Assembly: GCA_025403435.1 (NCBI GenBank)
Contig: CM046348.1
Span: 13,392,034 to 13,456,033, forward strand
Reading direction: 5' to 3'
DNA from: Artocarpus heterophyllus
Taxonomy: Eukaryota; Streptophyta; Magnoliopsida; Rosales; Moraceae
DNA: 64,000 bases
The notes under the pieces are model-generated. The model saw nothing but the letters and a program-made list of their open reading frames with translations. It did no database searches and was not told where the DNA came from. Shown one piece after another: positions 47,136 through 60,170 of the stretch. Position 1 is the stretch's first letter. Every line of letters starts with the position of its first letter. Both the position numbers and the translations under genes were made by a program.

Positions 47136-49433
47136 TTCATCCTTAAGCCTTAGATAACATTTGAAACCCGTTTTAAACAAAACTTACATGTTCTTGTTAC
47201 TCATAACATTGAGAAAAACAAAACATTGGTTTTTTCAAACAAAAAAAATCCATTTTCTCAAAACTTTACGGTTTTGACCCTTGATACGAAAATCTTGATA
47301 ATTTCGTGCTTAATGTGTTTCTCATTTTTTTCTTTATAAAAATTTTGAATTTTTTCAAGCTTAAAATATCTTATTATTCACTGCCCAGAAAACCAACATT
47401 TTACAGTGAAAAAATCCAATTCTACATGGTTTTATAGTTTTGGATCGAAGTACAAAATCTTAATTTTTTTGCCCTGGAGACCAAAAATCAATGTTTTATA
47501 TCAAAATGTCAACTTTTTTTGCAATGATTAATACTTACAAAAGCTCCTTGATCAAAATAAAACTATTTCAAAACGGTTTTTTTTTTTCAAATTACCGTTT
47601 TGAAACTTGATGATTAAATCTTGAAAAACTCATAACTATAAATCTATGTGGAATTTTCAAAAACCGTTCGTGTTTTTTAACAATTTCGACAAGAACTAAA
47701 CTTTTGTGCTTTAATTTTTTCCAAAATCATTTTGCATATTTTTTTGGAAGAACAGAACCAAAATCCAAACTTTTTGGCTTGATTCGATCGGAATTCAAGC
47801 AGGATTTCTTTACGAAAGTTGTCCAGCTCGATATTTATAATAAATCTTGTGTTGAACTCATAAAATAATTCGGCCTCTATGGATCTCAAACACTTAAATC
47901 TTTCAAAAATCTATTTTTTCTACTTTTTGCATCTTAACTTTTTTTAACTTATTTTTCTAAGGTCTAATCACATTTAAACTTTTCCAAATACATTATCGAG
48001 AACTTAATACTAATAATCATGCTATAATATTCATTTTTCATGCCATTGTCCAAAACATTTTATCAAGTACTTTAAGTGCTTAAACTTTGTGTTTAAGGCA
48101 AAGCTTGCTATACTTTTCTTTTTCTTAATTAAAACCTTAGTTTCTCAACTTTTCAATCACCTTAACATCTTCATAACACAAATGAAATGTACCATAATAT
48201 TTTTTAAAATGACATAGTCCATTATTTATAACAAACAATTGGTACGCATAAACTAAATCAAAGCTAGGGTTCAAATTTAGTGATTTCAAGGGTTTTGTTC
48301 CTCCTATTGAGTACTTAAACTCTACTATTCCTCCTTGATATAAACCATAGCAAAACCTCAATCAACATCCATCTAAAACTCAAGGAAAATACTAAAAATC
48401 AATGGTAAAATGTTAAGATTTTACCTCCAAAATTGGCTATTCCTTGATCATCAACACTTAAACTTGTTCATGGTTGGATTTGAGGTTGTATTTTATGAAA
48501 AATATTTGAGAGAGTGAGAAAAGGAGGAACTATTTTGCTTAGAGAGGAAAATAGATATTTTTTTTGCATGTTTCTTGCAAAAATGATAGAGATAAGGCTT
48601 AATTATGTCACTTAGGTCCTTGATTAAAATCTAGGGACCTAATCAAAATTAGAAACTTTGCTCCACCACTTGTTAGAACTGGTTCCTTTAGAGGAGATAT
48701 GGCAAGTTGTCCACCTTTTGAGGGCAATTTGTCCACTTAAGCCCTTAATTGCAAAAACATTATGTGTAGGATCTAAATTGCAAATATAACAATTGCACTC
48801 CACCACTCATGAAATCCAACCATCAAGCAAAGAAATGTGGCATTTTTTCTTCCTTTGGCGTGTCATCAAATGGCCCTATTTTATTTTTACCCAGTTTAAT
48901 TTTACACTAACAATATTTTTCTAATACTATTGGTATATTTCTTATAATGTTATAAGCTTACACAGCATTCCATACATGTCTATATCCCCCACAAAATGTA
49001 ATTCTCATTCTGCTTAACTTTATCAGTATAATCCTTATACTGTATTATGCTAATACAACATAATTTTGTAACGCTTAATTTTTATAATATATAATTTTCA
49101 TATTTTAGTATAGTATTTTTTATTGTATTTCTATTTTAAAATTTGTTAAAACACCTTCTGCAACAATTAAGCTTTCTAGCTTATTTTTATATCATTCCTT
49201 CCTTGTTTAAGACTATGTCATGATTTTTAATCTTAAAAAATCACATTTTCACTTTTATGAAGTTTGTCATAAAAATTAGATTTAAACAATAATCCTTGTG
49301 ACACTCTTTATGCTCTTAAAATGTTTTATAAATTTTCGAGCATAAAATTTAGTTCATAAAATTTGTACATAATTTACTTGACATAATCCCTTAATTATTG
49401 CATATATAATAGAAGAAATTCTTAGGTGTTTAA

Positions 49434-50225
49434 TCTTTAGACCGCCAGCGGTCGGAAACATAGTATTAACATGTAAATACAAAATTTCGGCGACATTATT
49501 GGACCCCCTGCGACCGAAAATTACAGTTTTAACCTGTTGATACTGTATTAACATGCAGATATAAAAATTCACTAACAACATCATCAAACCACTGACGACT
49601 GGAAAATCAATATTAACTTATTAATGCAGTATTAATATCTAAATACAAAAATTCATCAACAACCGATAAATACAATATAGTCTGTTAATATTATATTAAT
49701 GTCTAAATATAAAAATTCAACAGCGACTTCTTTGGACCGCCAAGAATCGAGAAATACATTAGGAACCTGTTAACGCAGTATTAACGTGTAGATACAACGT
49801 CATTACATTCCATTTAGGATTAGAAATAGGTGTAATTGGACATGCTTTTTACATATCTCTCGTTATTTGGGACCCTATTCACCTATTTCGTCAGACCGCC
49901 AATGGTTAGGGACTACAGTATTAACCACGTAACACTATTAATTTTTTAATACCGTATTAACATACAAATACAAAAATTCACTGGTGGCCAAAAAATACAG
50001 CATTAACTAATAGATACTTATTAACATGTAAATATAAAAATTCGTCAACAACTTTGCCACACTGTTAATGGCTGTGAAATATAGTATTAATATATTAATA
50101 TTGTATTAACGTGTAAATACTATAATTCTATGTAAATAGAAAAGTTTATTGATAACGTCGCTAGACATCACCGACACCAACGATGTCAATGGTAGTTAGA
50201 AAATATAATATTTCGTATTTAATAC
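49434..50225. repeat. 85-bp minisatellite array, right part
   Basis: Resumes with TTTAGACCGCCAGCGGTCGG. About nine units follow with the same boxes (GACCGCC, GAAATACAG, TATTAACNTGTAAATACAAA); some are shortened (63 bp between the first anchors) and more diverged than in the left array. A non-repeat interval at about 49800-49890 interrupts it. TCTTT at 49434-49438 is the right target duplication. Confidence 0.88.
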
Positions 50226-51850
50226 TCTATTTACTGGAAAAAAGATGGAATGCGAAAAAACTCCATTTCAGAACATACTATAACAAAACAAAAATAAAAA
50301 TAAAAAATAAATAAAGCCTGACTAAGAATTAAAAGAAGTCACAAATTTCATTACATTCTAATGAGCAAAATTTTACAATACTAGAGAATAAAAAAGTAAA
50401 AGAAAAAAACTCCATATAGAAAAATCTGTATGAATTAGAAGAATTTCGAAGCAAAAAGGAAAAGATAAAAAAACTAAAAGCAAAACAAAATAAAACAAAG
50501 TCTCTTGTTACACCTCACGCTCGGGTCATGCTCCGAAGCGGCCATCAATGTGCCGCTGATGCAAAGGTCCTCTGACAACACTGCCCGCCTTTGGGTAACC
50601 AGACCAAGTCGATCTTTGCAGATTCGATAGCCATGCACTCATCCGCAGCTTGTCGTCATTAGATCTGGCAATATACACCCACTCGCCACCATTGTCTCGT
50701 CATCAAATCGCCGCTCAGATCCATCTACAAATAACTCATAATCCGGTGGCAAGTAAAACCTCGGAAATCTTCACCTAACTTCACCGTTGTTGACAACAAA
50801 AACGTCGCGACTCTTCTCGATCGTGATCTCGACTCCGCTGGAAAATCGCCTGTACTCGTCGATGCTCCCCGTCGGGTGTTCGTTCTCGACTGTCTTCGCG
50901 ATGCGTCAACCTCAGCAGCAGACGTCAACGACGCCGATGACAACAAGGTTGGGAGGTAAATGGCCATGGAGGCCTCTCCTGCCCAGATTGGAGAAAGAAA
51001 GAAGCGAGGGAAAGGAAGAGTGAAAGAAATGAAGGGAGGGAAAAAAAAAAAAAAGATTTGATTTTTTACGGGTAGTTTTTGGTTTTTATTTATTTCAAAA
51101 TATTAATTTATTTAAATATGCTATTATTTTCACATTTTTAAAATTTCTAATATTATTTACTAATAGATTAACTAAATCTGCTATTTTGTACTATCTCTGC
51201 TTAATAAACCTAATCAGATAAAGAAATTTGTACAAAATATCAAATTTTGTTAAATATTTTGAAGCAAAGATCATATTTTAAAAAATTAAAAATAAATGTC
51301 ATATTTTAAAATTTCAATGTCAAACTTTCTAATTTTATCTCTTTTCTTCTCAAATCTGACGAAAAAAAGGACGCCATTGTCAATGACGACCACCTGCTAT
51401 CACCACAGCTTCCTGCATGACCACCAACACCGCCCAGTCCATCGTGTTCAAACAGGGTGACTAGGCTTCAGGCGATTCCAATGCAACATAACTCTGGTGA
51501 CAGCACAAATTGCTCTTTTGTGACCTCCGAGCAAGGAAGAATGAAGAAAGAGAAAGAATGAAGGGGGAGAGAGAACCGAGACAGTGAGGAGAGAGGAGAG
51601 AGAGGAGAAGGGATTGCTTTTTCACATTCTCCAAGCGCCCTTCAACGACCGGCACGACCTCTAGGAGAGGAAGAATGGAGAGAGAGAATATGACGGGGAA
51701 GAGAGAGAACCGAGAGAGTGATGAGAGAGAAAAAAAAAGGGAAAAAATCAAATTTATTAATACAATATGTAGGTCAAATTGAGGATATTTTAACCTATAC
51801 AATTATTCAATTTAAGATATCTAACGTTTGAAAATATCTAAAAACATACA
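50226..51850. other. GA-rich and GC-richer repeat-like block
   Basis: Two similar modules (about 50510-51060 and 51360-51740), each GC-richer DNA followed by AG-rich runs such as GAAAGAAAGAAGCGAGGG and GAGAGAGAACCGAGAGAG, then AT-rich tails with AATATGC and CATATTTTAAA motifs. Open frames on both strands match no family. I take this as a repeat, possibly the right side of the element that carries the minisatellite. Confidence 0.4.
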
Positions 51851-52766
51851 TGACATTTGTTACCAATACATTTATAAAATCTGATATTTCCCTTGCTCAC
51901 CAGTTGATAAAAGAGTACACATCAACTAATAGCAAGTCAACAAATGCAGATGTTGGTGTCACAATTAACACCCAAAGCAGCACTGCAGTGGTTCTTTCTC
52001 CAACGTCCACGTTTGAGACATTTATTATCACCGACGTAGCCCTCGGTACGTGGACCTTCTTGTTAGAAGTCAGATTTTACATGGGGCAGTACCTGAAGAT
52101 TTAATAGAATTTTGAATCCCCCAAGAATTAGCAGCTTCAAACAAAATGCAAAATCAGATTAAAAAAATTTACATTCTTTAAGGCCGTTTATTTTGTGATT
52201 TAAATTACGATTCAAATTATCTTACTATAATAATTTCTCTTATAAAAATTTAAATCTTTATTTAAATACTTTATTTAAATACTAGAACCAAACGGACTCT
52301 AATGCTCATCTTTTTCAATGGAGAAGACCTGGTAAGTTGAGTTGTATTAGTCGTTTGATGAAAACTAGACCCTTTCATTGCTTATTTAAATTGAGTGATA
52401 CAACATTGATTAAAAAAAAAAGAGCATACTACTTGAATGCGCCCACCTATAAAAATGTAAACAAAAGGGATGGCTCGCCCTCAGGCAGCTATAAATATTT
52501 CCTTTTCTCTGTTCTTGTAACTTTAACTACAACAATAATTGCTCAAACGAGATAACCGACGGATTACAAACTGAAGCCATCGCTTCCTTTACACACAAAA
52601 TTTGCTTCAGATAGTCACTATGGCCCTCATCTAGCATGAAGAATAACTAATAGCTTCTGCACCAAACCTATACAGCACTAAAGTTACACATGTCTGCACG
52701 ATTTCTTCAACGGCGGGCAAGTAAATGAATTCCGAAAGCCATTCACCTAAAATCAATACTAATCAA
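51851..52766. other. Spacer and kinesin 3' UTR
   Basis: No gene supported apart from the MITE at 52181-52300. The portion nearest 52766 should be the kinesin 3' UTR (minus strand). Confidence 0.5.
52181..52300 (+). mobile_element. 120-bp MITE, family 1, copy 2
   Basis: Left end AGGCCGTTTATTTTG, right end CCAAACGGACTCT. The interior GATTTAAATTACGATTCAAAT and AAATTTAAATCTTTATTTAAA aligns with the copy at 16125 along its whole length and in the same orientation. It lies just downstream of the kinesin gene. Confidence 0.85.
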
Positions 52767-55700
52767 TCAGCACTCTATTCGTAATCGCCGCATTTCAGCA
52801 CGGAAGGTGGGGCTCGAAAACAATATCCGACGTGCAAGAGTCCTGATATCCTCTCGTGAACAGTCTCTTGAAATACGAACTAGTTCCCAAAGGGCGCCTC
52901 CATTAATCATGTCTTTGGCATTTACTTCTGTAATTTGGGGAAAATACATAATGAAGAATAACTGAACAAGGTTTTGAGATATCAATGGCTCAAACTTAAA
53001 AAGACATTCTCTATACAACACAGATATTTTACATTTTTGTCAATCCACAATTCATGTTCTTATTTGTCCGATTATTTAATGAATCTAAATTTTTTCTTGT
53101 ATGCTAATGAGTCGTGAAACATACCATGTTGTGCCAAATGACACAGGGCAAGCTCAATGTGGCGCCGAATAGGTGCTGCCTCGTTGTTAGCATTCTGTAC
53201 AATCCAAGGAAGTGCACCATCTTCTATTAAAAGAGATCTGCCAGTTTTCAACCCTATAGAATCATAGCATATTAAATAAGGATACTGTAACACTTGGCAT
53301 TTTAGCTGAAAAACTATCGCCATCTCTGCTTACCTTGACTAGATGCCCGAGATTCGCATTTAGCAAAGTTTGCTATTCCACGTGCAACTTGGGAAAGAAC
53401 GTCAGAATGCCCGCATCTAACGATTCCCAACAAGGCCTTAATACCACCTTCAGTCCTCAACTTGGTTTGCAGTTTATCTATTATTTTTTGTTCATAGGTG
53501 ATTTAACAACGAGAAAAACGCTGAAAAGTAAATATAAATCTTTGATGCTAAAGAAAATGAACATACCATTGCCACATAGATTAGCAATAGCTCCAGCAAC
53601 CATGCGTAGTGTTTGCGGATCATCAGCATCAGCTGCTGTAATAGATAATAAACTGATTCCCCCTTGAGTCATAATAAGCTCTTGATTTGCTTCTGTTATC
53701 CCAAAGAAAAGCAACACATGGGGGGAAAAAAGAAGTTGGAAGACCAATAGAAATGATAGAAGCCATTACAACCTTAGAGACGTTCTCAACCAATCTTACC
53801 ATTCATTGCAAGATTGGCAATTGCACCAGCAGCAACTCTACGAATGGTTTCATCCTCGAAGGTTCTAAGAAGCATCAGCAAGGAAGTGAGACCACCAGCT
53901 TCGACGATTCTTTTCTGGTTTGTTTCTGCTTATTACAAGTGGCATAAATTTATTCTCACGGGCAGAATAACAAAGCTAGAAATTAAATGTGATGCTAGTG
54001 ATAAAATATGTTCGAAAATACATAAGAGGAGACAACTAAAAAAAAGTACAACCCACCTTCAGCTGCTAGATTGGCCACCACCTTTACAGCATGGATACGA
54101 ACATTTAAATCGCCTGACTCAAGCAGTGACAGGACATTTTGCAATCCGACTGTTAAATTAATTGTTGGAAAGAAAATGAGAAACGACCATCAAACAAAAT
54201 GGTTCAGAATTATATTAACAGAGTGTTTATACAACCTTGCTCAAAGAGTGTCGCACCTCCATTTTGCATGTCTTTGGACTGGAAATGCCTAAATGGAGAC
54301 ATGGAAGAATCCATTCCATGGAATCCATTTCGAGGCACACCTCTTTCAAGACACTTTCTCATCTGCAAATGTTTGGTAAATCAAACAGGGTACAATTTTG
54401 AAAGTAAATATGTGCTATAGTTTAAGTTCACACAATATTTGTAGAAATCCTCCACAATATGTAGTATAGCTTAGAAGAACTACATCACATGCTCCAAACT
54501 TTAATCAGCTAGACTCAGTTACAGAAAACATAACATACACTCCACTCATTACGACAGAACAGAAAAGTAAAAAAGCTTAAACATTTCTTCACTTAAACTA
54601 AAAATTAGATCATGTTATTGCTGGTTAAAAGGTCCCAAAGCAAGTTATTGATAGGCACGAGGCATGCTTGATTTCTCTGAAGTAAATACCTGATCAGCTT
54701 CAAACGACAGTTGCAATAATTGGCTTCGCAGTACTATTATTTCTTCTTCAAGTTTTTTCTTCTGGTATCTCTCGTCCTCCAGACTCTTTCGAAGCTTTAA
54801 AATTTCTCCATCTGCACTTCCCTAAACCCCCAAGTAATCTCTTGTAGATTATTATTCTGATGCTTCGGAATTCTCAAAAGAGAAGAAAAAAGAATGTTAA
54901 AGAGATTATACCTCCATTAGTGCATAATTTCCTGATTGGCTTTTGAGATTTCTGACCTCCTCTTCAAGCATCTTTCTTAGGTTTATTTCCTTTTGGAGCA
55001 ATTCTTTTACCTCAGCAATGTCCTCAGAAACAGGATACCCAGGTCCCTATTTCAAGGGAAGGAAACAAACCGCAAAAAGAGACCCAGATTGAGAGTTTGA
55101 AAAGTAAACTTCTATATAGTAGCACCTAACAAAAGCCAAAGCCATTAAAATTTCATTCTACCACGAAACAACTACTTCAAAAAGATCAAAAGCTGATATG
55201 CTGATCAAAACATTAAATAATTGAAAATTGCATAAGTTCTAACTTGTTCACTGCATTTACTTTTGCAAAAAATATTATTGGTACAGAAGGTTTAGGGAAC
55301 CCCAAACAAGCCAAGGGATAAGATCTTATGACAGTTAAGGCATAAACAAAACATGTGAACACGAATGACCCCAAATTACCTTGAAAAGTCTCACAACCGC
55401 GTCTATAACGTGCTTTTCTATACATTAACAACTGATACTACAATCATGTTTCAAGAAAGCAAACATAATACACGAAATTATTCTAAAAACGACTACCTCT
55501 CCATTGCGTTTACCATCAACTATGCCACCATTTTCATGCTTCTGTTCATTTAACACCAACTTCTCCTCCAATTTCTTAACTGCTTCCATATAATCCATCT
55601 GGCATTTTAACCTCTCCTTCTACAAAGAAAGAGAAATGAAAAACTTAAAAAAAAAAGAAAGAAAGAGAGAGAAGAAGAAGAAGAAGAAGAAAAAGAAAGA

Positions 55701-58700
55701 AAAGCAATCATAGACTCGTAACTCCTATGATACTTCTCTCGTTTGAGCGAATGACTCGACTAACCTCTAACGCATCTGCAAAGTTCTGCTCAACCTCGGC
55801 AATCCGGTTTTCTGAGTCCAAGTGTATTCTTTCAAGTTCGTCGTCAAAAGCTTTTTGCCGCCGTTCATTTTCCGCAATATGCTTGTCCAACTCTATTTCA
55901 AGCCTTCTGGATAAACTTTTGTAATCAAATTCCTCTTTTATCCTTAACATATTTTCTACCTTCATGGCCTGTCAAAGTAACAGAATGAGTAATCAGTGAT
56001 GGCTTAAGCAGTCGTGGTATGAACTTTCAATGTTAGTTTCCAGCTACAGTCAAATGTTATTCAAACATTAAATCAGAATGCTGTCGTAAGAAAGAGAGGA
56101 AAAAATTTCAAAGGATCATCTAATGATGGCAAACTGCAATAAGCACATTACATGTAATATCGTACAGGAACTAACCCTTTGACCAAATAGTATGGTACTT
56201 GTTGTCTCCCCTCTATGGCGGGGAGATGGACCAATAGTGATAACTAGTGAAGTCCTTGCCGAGCCTGTGAACGAATAAGAACAGTAGCAAATTAGGTGTA
56301 GTTTGCATTAATATTAAGAAGCAAAATAATGACTTAAAAAATGCATATCGGAATTAATGGTCACAATTTAAGGACTTCTAGCCAGGAAAACAAAAGCTAA
56401 CATGAAGATGAGGCATCTCACCTCCAAATGAATCTCTAAGCAATCTTGTCAGCTTTGAATCACGAACTGGAACATGAGCGTTATTCTCTGCAAGAGCATT
56501 TATGCACTTCCCTAGGGCACTGAGAGAGAGATTGATAGACTTGGCTTCCTCCAACATATGTCCCTCGCTTCCTGCCAAAAAAGAAGGTACAATGTAAACC
56601 AGTTCCCACAAGCTGTGGGTTTAAGATACAAACACAAGCAAGCTGGTTAAAAATACATTATATTTTTATAAGAAAGCTACGTCAGACCCTCACCAATAGG
56701 GTAATGGGTTTTGTATATCACAGGAAAAGCTTTAATCCCATCCAGCCCAAATTAGCAAATTTAGCATGAAAATTTGAACCAGTAAGTAGTCACATCTACG
56801 ACAACATTTTAGACCAAGTTGCTAGGGGTATCAAATGCACAAATACTTATAAGGAGACATGCGTAAATAAGTTACAAACAATACACAAAATTAAATAAAG
56901 CATGTCCATAATTGTATACGAATCTCAAGTAGAAAAAAAGGATGCAACTCTGGATATATACCTGACTTCTGAATACGCTCTGAACCAGCCAAATCCACCA
57001 CAACAAGTTTGCTTTTTCGAACTAGTGGCTTAAAAGGCTTGGTCACATGAGAGGACTCTCCATTTTCACCTGAAAGATAATCCTCTCTTCCTATGACAGA
57101 CCTTTTGACATGTACCTGCACTATAAAGAACCTAAAGATATCAAAACTCAGAAGATCCTAACTATGCCACATAAATTAACGCAATTAGCAAAAATGGAGA
57201 ACAAAGAGAGATAATCATTTCACCATCAGAATAGCATGACTACGAGAAGATTCGGTATTCAACTTTGTGTTACCAGCGATACGATGTGTTTCTCCCAATC
57301 TAAGCAACTCGAGAAAACTTTGTTGATCTCTGATTTCTACATGAGTAGCACCAGGTACAGAGACATCACCAGTTCGTGCATCTTCCACAATAGGAATATT
57401 ATCATTCGACGGATCAAGAAGGTCTTGAAGAGTCTCCATATATAGCTACACATTTTATTGAAAAAGAACATTAAAATTGTGAATATTGACTAGGTGCCTG
57501 TTAGAGCACATTTATGACAAAAACCATAAGCTAAAGAGAGGATCCTGAAACTATACAATCATAAATAACTAAAACAAAAACCATTAAGAAAACATTATTG
57601 AGCGAAAAACTTTGATATTGAAGCCAAATACCTGCAAATAAGAGACAGAGATTGAATCTGACTCTGGAGAAATATTTGCTAAAATATCCTCCATTGAGCG
57701 AACCATTATTCCCCGATCAGATGTATCTTCCTCTCCTAATCGTCCAAGCGTAAATGTTTTCCCTGTGCCTGTCTGACCATAAGCCATAACGGTCCCATTA
57801 TAACCATCCAAAACGCTCTACAAAATCAAACGCAAAGCAGTTAATCTTTATCCAAATCCAAATCAACAAAAAGAAAGTAAATCTAACATGAGATCAACTC
57901 TGTATAAACTGGCCACCAAGTTATATAGCAAATAGTCATTTGCAGTTAGAGCGCACAACATAGGCAATTAAGAATACGAACATATTTCAATCCTAACACT
58001 AATGCACAAGCAATGCAATGGAAGAAAGAGAAAAGTAACACACCTCCACCACAGGCTTGGCAACAACTTCGTAGACACGTTTCTGTGACGCGAATTCAGT
58101 AAGCACCTCATCAAATTCATAAGTGTCTGAATCCCAATTATTTTTCCTAAGTTTCAAACGTTTAAGCTGTAGTAAAAGAAAAGGGCCAAAAGTCAATAAT
58201 GGACCATAAACCCAGCTTTAACTAAACAGGACATAAACAAATACCTAAGACGACTTTAACAAGAGTAAATTTAAACCGATAAATACTCAGAATTGCAAAT
58301 TTCACAAGCGACAACTAAAATGCCGACGAAACTGAAAAGTACCTCCGGCTGCAGTTCTACACAATCGGCAAAATCTGCATCCGCCGCCCTCTCTTCCGCA
58401 TTCCGCGGCCGCAATCTCACGGCCACTCGAACTCTTCCAGGTACTATTATACAAATAAACAAAAACAGAACAAATTTAATAACAAGCTCATCATTCAAAG
58501 TCGCACACAATTTCTCACTATGTTACTTCCATTTTCACTGTTTACTCAACACTTCACTTATCTAAGCCAAGAAAGAGATTCGAAATCTTAAAAAAAAAAA
58601 AAAAAAATCGTCGTAGCTCGTTCAATTTTTCAAAGCCTAGGAGGCATTGAGTTAAGAAAGTAGAAATCGGAGAGAGAGAACGAACCTCCATCGTCGTCCT

Positions 58701-58851
58701 TGCTGCGGCGGACGGCGGATCCGGAGGCCGAGTGAGGAGAAGGAGGGAGCTTGGACTTGAAGGACGTCATTCTGAGATTGATAGCAGGGCGATCCAGCTT
58801 GACGCCGACGCGGTGACCGTTCCAGTTCCGATTAGCACCACCGGAAGCCAT
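52767..58851 (-). CDS. Armadillo-repeat kinesin, KIN-U/ARK group
   Basis: Complete 19-exon gene for an 896-residue plant-specific kinesin that moves on microtubules and acts in cell-shape and microtubule dynamics. Exons (minus): 58851-58686, 58443-58343, 58166-58044, 57817-57632, 57445-57224, 57115-56962, 56571-56422, 56264-56176, 55968-55765, 55619-55497, 55046-54912, 54821-54690, 54362-54236, 54149-54057, 53925-53800, 53692-53567, 53477-53334, 53253-53125, 52927-52767; all GT-AG. N-terminal motor (about 60-397): Walker A GQTGTGKT at 144-151, switch I NTESSRSH at 255-262, switch II DLAGSE at 307-312, LFGQR closing the motor. Then coiled coil (about 398-590) and armadillo repeats from about 638 to the end ([31 protein letters not shown]). 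Length fits ARK2/ARK3-type proteins of about 900 residues. Start ATG chosen because the upstream in-frame codon is GTG. Exact paralogue not assigned. Confidence 0.95.
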
Positions 58852-59100
58852 GGGAGACGGTGGAGCTTCCTTCCTCACCGGAGCATACGGAGAGAGAAGA
58901 AGACGAACGGTGAGTGTTGGGGGGTTTACTTGGTTTCAAAGACAGAGAGAGTAGGAAAAAAGGGAAAAGGAGAGAGTGAGTGAGTGTGATGGAGATGATG
59001 GTGGGGCCGCAATGGACAGAAGCTCCAAAGATAGACACAGGGAGAGAGAGGGGAGAGAGAGAGAGAGAGAGAGAGAGGCGCCCGGGGGGAGGATGGGAAT
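58852..59100 (-). promoter_or_regulatory. Kinesin leader and proximal promoter
   Basis: GC- and GA-rich segment upstream of the kinesin start, with a (GA)n tract at about 59041-59078 and GGCGCCCGGG next to it. A tiny upstream ORF (MLR, ATG at 58886-58884) precedes the start codon. No TATA box was recognised. Confidence 0.4.
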
Positions 59101-59189
59101 GGCAGGGTTGTTTTGAAGAGGGAAATGTTGTTGTGATTTTTTACTTCGAAATGCCAAATTGTCTTGGCGTTTACTGCTTTTATTTTTGT

Positions 59190-59555
59190 TGTAATTGCTT
59201 AAAGAGTCCTCAATTTTTCACAAAAATAAATATTCAGTCTTAATATTTTTATTTTTAATTTATCAGCCTTTAATTTTTTATTTTAGTTGCTGAATGATTA
59301 ATTTAACTACCAAACAGTTAATTTTGAGCAAAAAAATGACAAAATAATCTCTAAAATTATCAAAAAGATGACAAACTAGTTTCTAAAGTTATCAAAAAAG
59401 TAACAAAATGACCTCTAAAATTCACGATTTAACCTTTAAATTAGTCCCTTAATAGCTAAAATAAAATGCTAGAGACTAACAAATTAAAAATAAAACATTG
59501 AGTATTAAAATCACACTTTCGTAAACTGTTGAACACTAACGTCACAATTTACTCT
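59190..59555. mobile_element. Foldback MITE with internal tandem boxes
   Basis: The start (CTTAATATTTTTATTTTTAA, then TTTATTTTAGTTGCTGAATG) is mirrored by the end (inverted form of GCTAAAATAAAATGCTAGAG and TTAAAAATAAAACATTGAGT). Between them three tandem boxes read AAATGACAAAATAATCTCTAA and variants with TCTAAAATTATCAAAAA. Non-coding. It lies 340 bp upstream of the kinesin start, in the promoter side. Confidence 0.65.
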
Positions 59556-60029
59556 TATTTTTATTTTTACTTTAGCCGCCTCACTCTCGGCTAGTTGTAA
59601 GTTTGTGTATTTTTTTTAAACAAATTTAAGTGAATGACTTATATTTTATTTTTCATATAAATGGTCCAAGTTTTTTAAAACCAAGAGAATAATCGAATTA
59701 TTAAAAAAAATAGAAAATTAAGTTTTTTAACAACAATATATATTGATAAACATAATATTATTAGTGTATATTATTAATTTATATTAGTACATTAATGATT
59801 AACATAGTTTATTACTAATAAATTGGTTTATTATTCATCTATTTATAATTAGCATTAATATATTATTTATACTATCGGTACATCATTAATGTAAGAAAAG
59901 ATTATTTCTTTAATTTTTAAAAACTTCCATCATTCACTTAAAAAAGGTTTTAAAAAAAAAAAAAAGACCATTCACCTCCAAATTCATTTGAAAAAAAAAA
60001 TCAAATAAAATATATAGGATGATTGCAAA

Positions 60030-60170
60030 GTATAGTTAGAACTGAAATTTTTAAACTGAAAACTGTGACATATAACAACTTTACATTGTAATTTACTTTT
60101 TCTGATCACTATAATATACGAAAACTTTACACTACAATAACAAAAATTTTGGTTAATTATTATTTTGTCA
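60030..60170. repeat. Diverged hAT-like MITE, family 2
   Basis: Carries decayed forms of the family 2 signature: CTGTGACATATAACAACTTT, then CTATAATATACGAAAACTTT. Ends not resolved. Confidence 0.4.

Larger units (their letters stand above)
42660..49433 (+). mobile_element. LTR-type insertion splitting the minisatellite
   Basis: A 6,774-bp insertion beginning TGCGACAACCCGTC, flanked by TCTTT on both sides, with the same 85-bp minisatellite resuming at 49439. The start is homologous to 63655 onward, which begins TGTGACAACC, so this is a dispersed family. It is non-coding and T-rich, with repeated AAAACATTT and TTTTCATAAA motifs near 42840-43330. A long solo LTR or a coding-free retroelement fits best. 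The end reads GTGTTTAA rather than the usual CA, so it is mutated or the type is different. Removing the nested 44.27-47.14 kb relic leaves about 3.9 kb. Confidence 0.65.

Noticed and set aside
51850..52104. 84-codon open frame upstream of the 120-bp MITE
   Set aside because: Thr/Ser-rich but no domain, no leader features, and stops on entering non-coding spacer.
58852..58878. N-terminal extension of the kinesin (RKEAPPSP...)
   Set aside because: It would need a GTG start; the family usually starts MAS..., matching the ATG at 58851.
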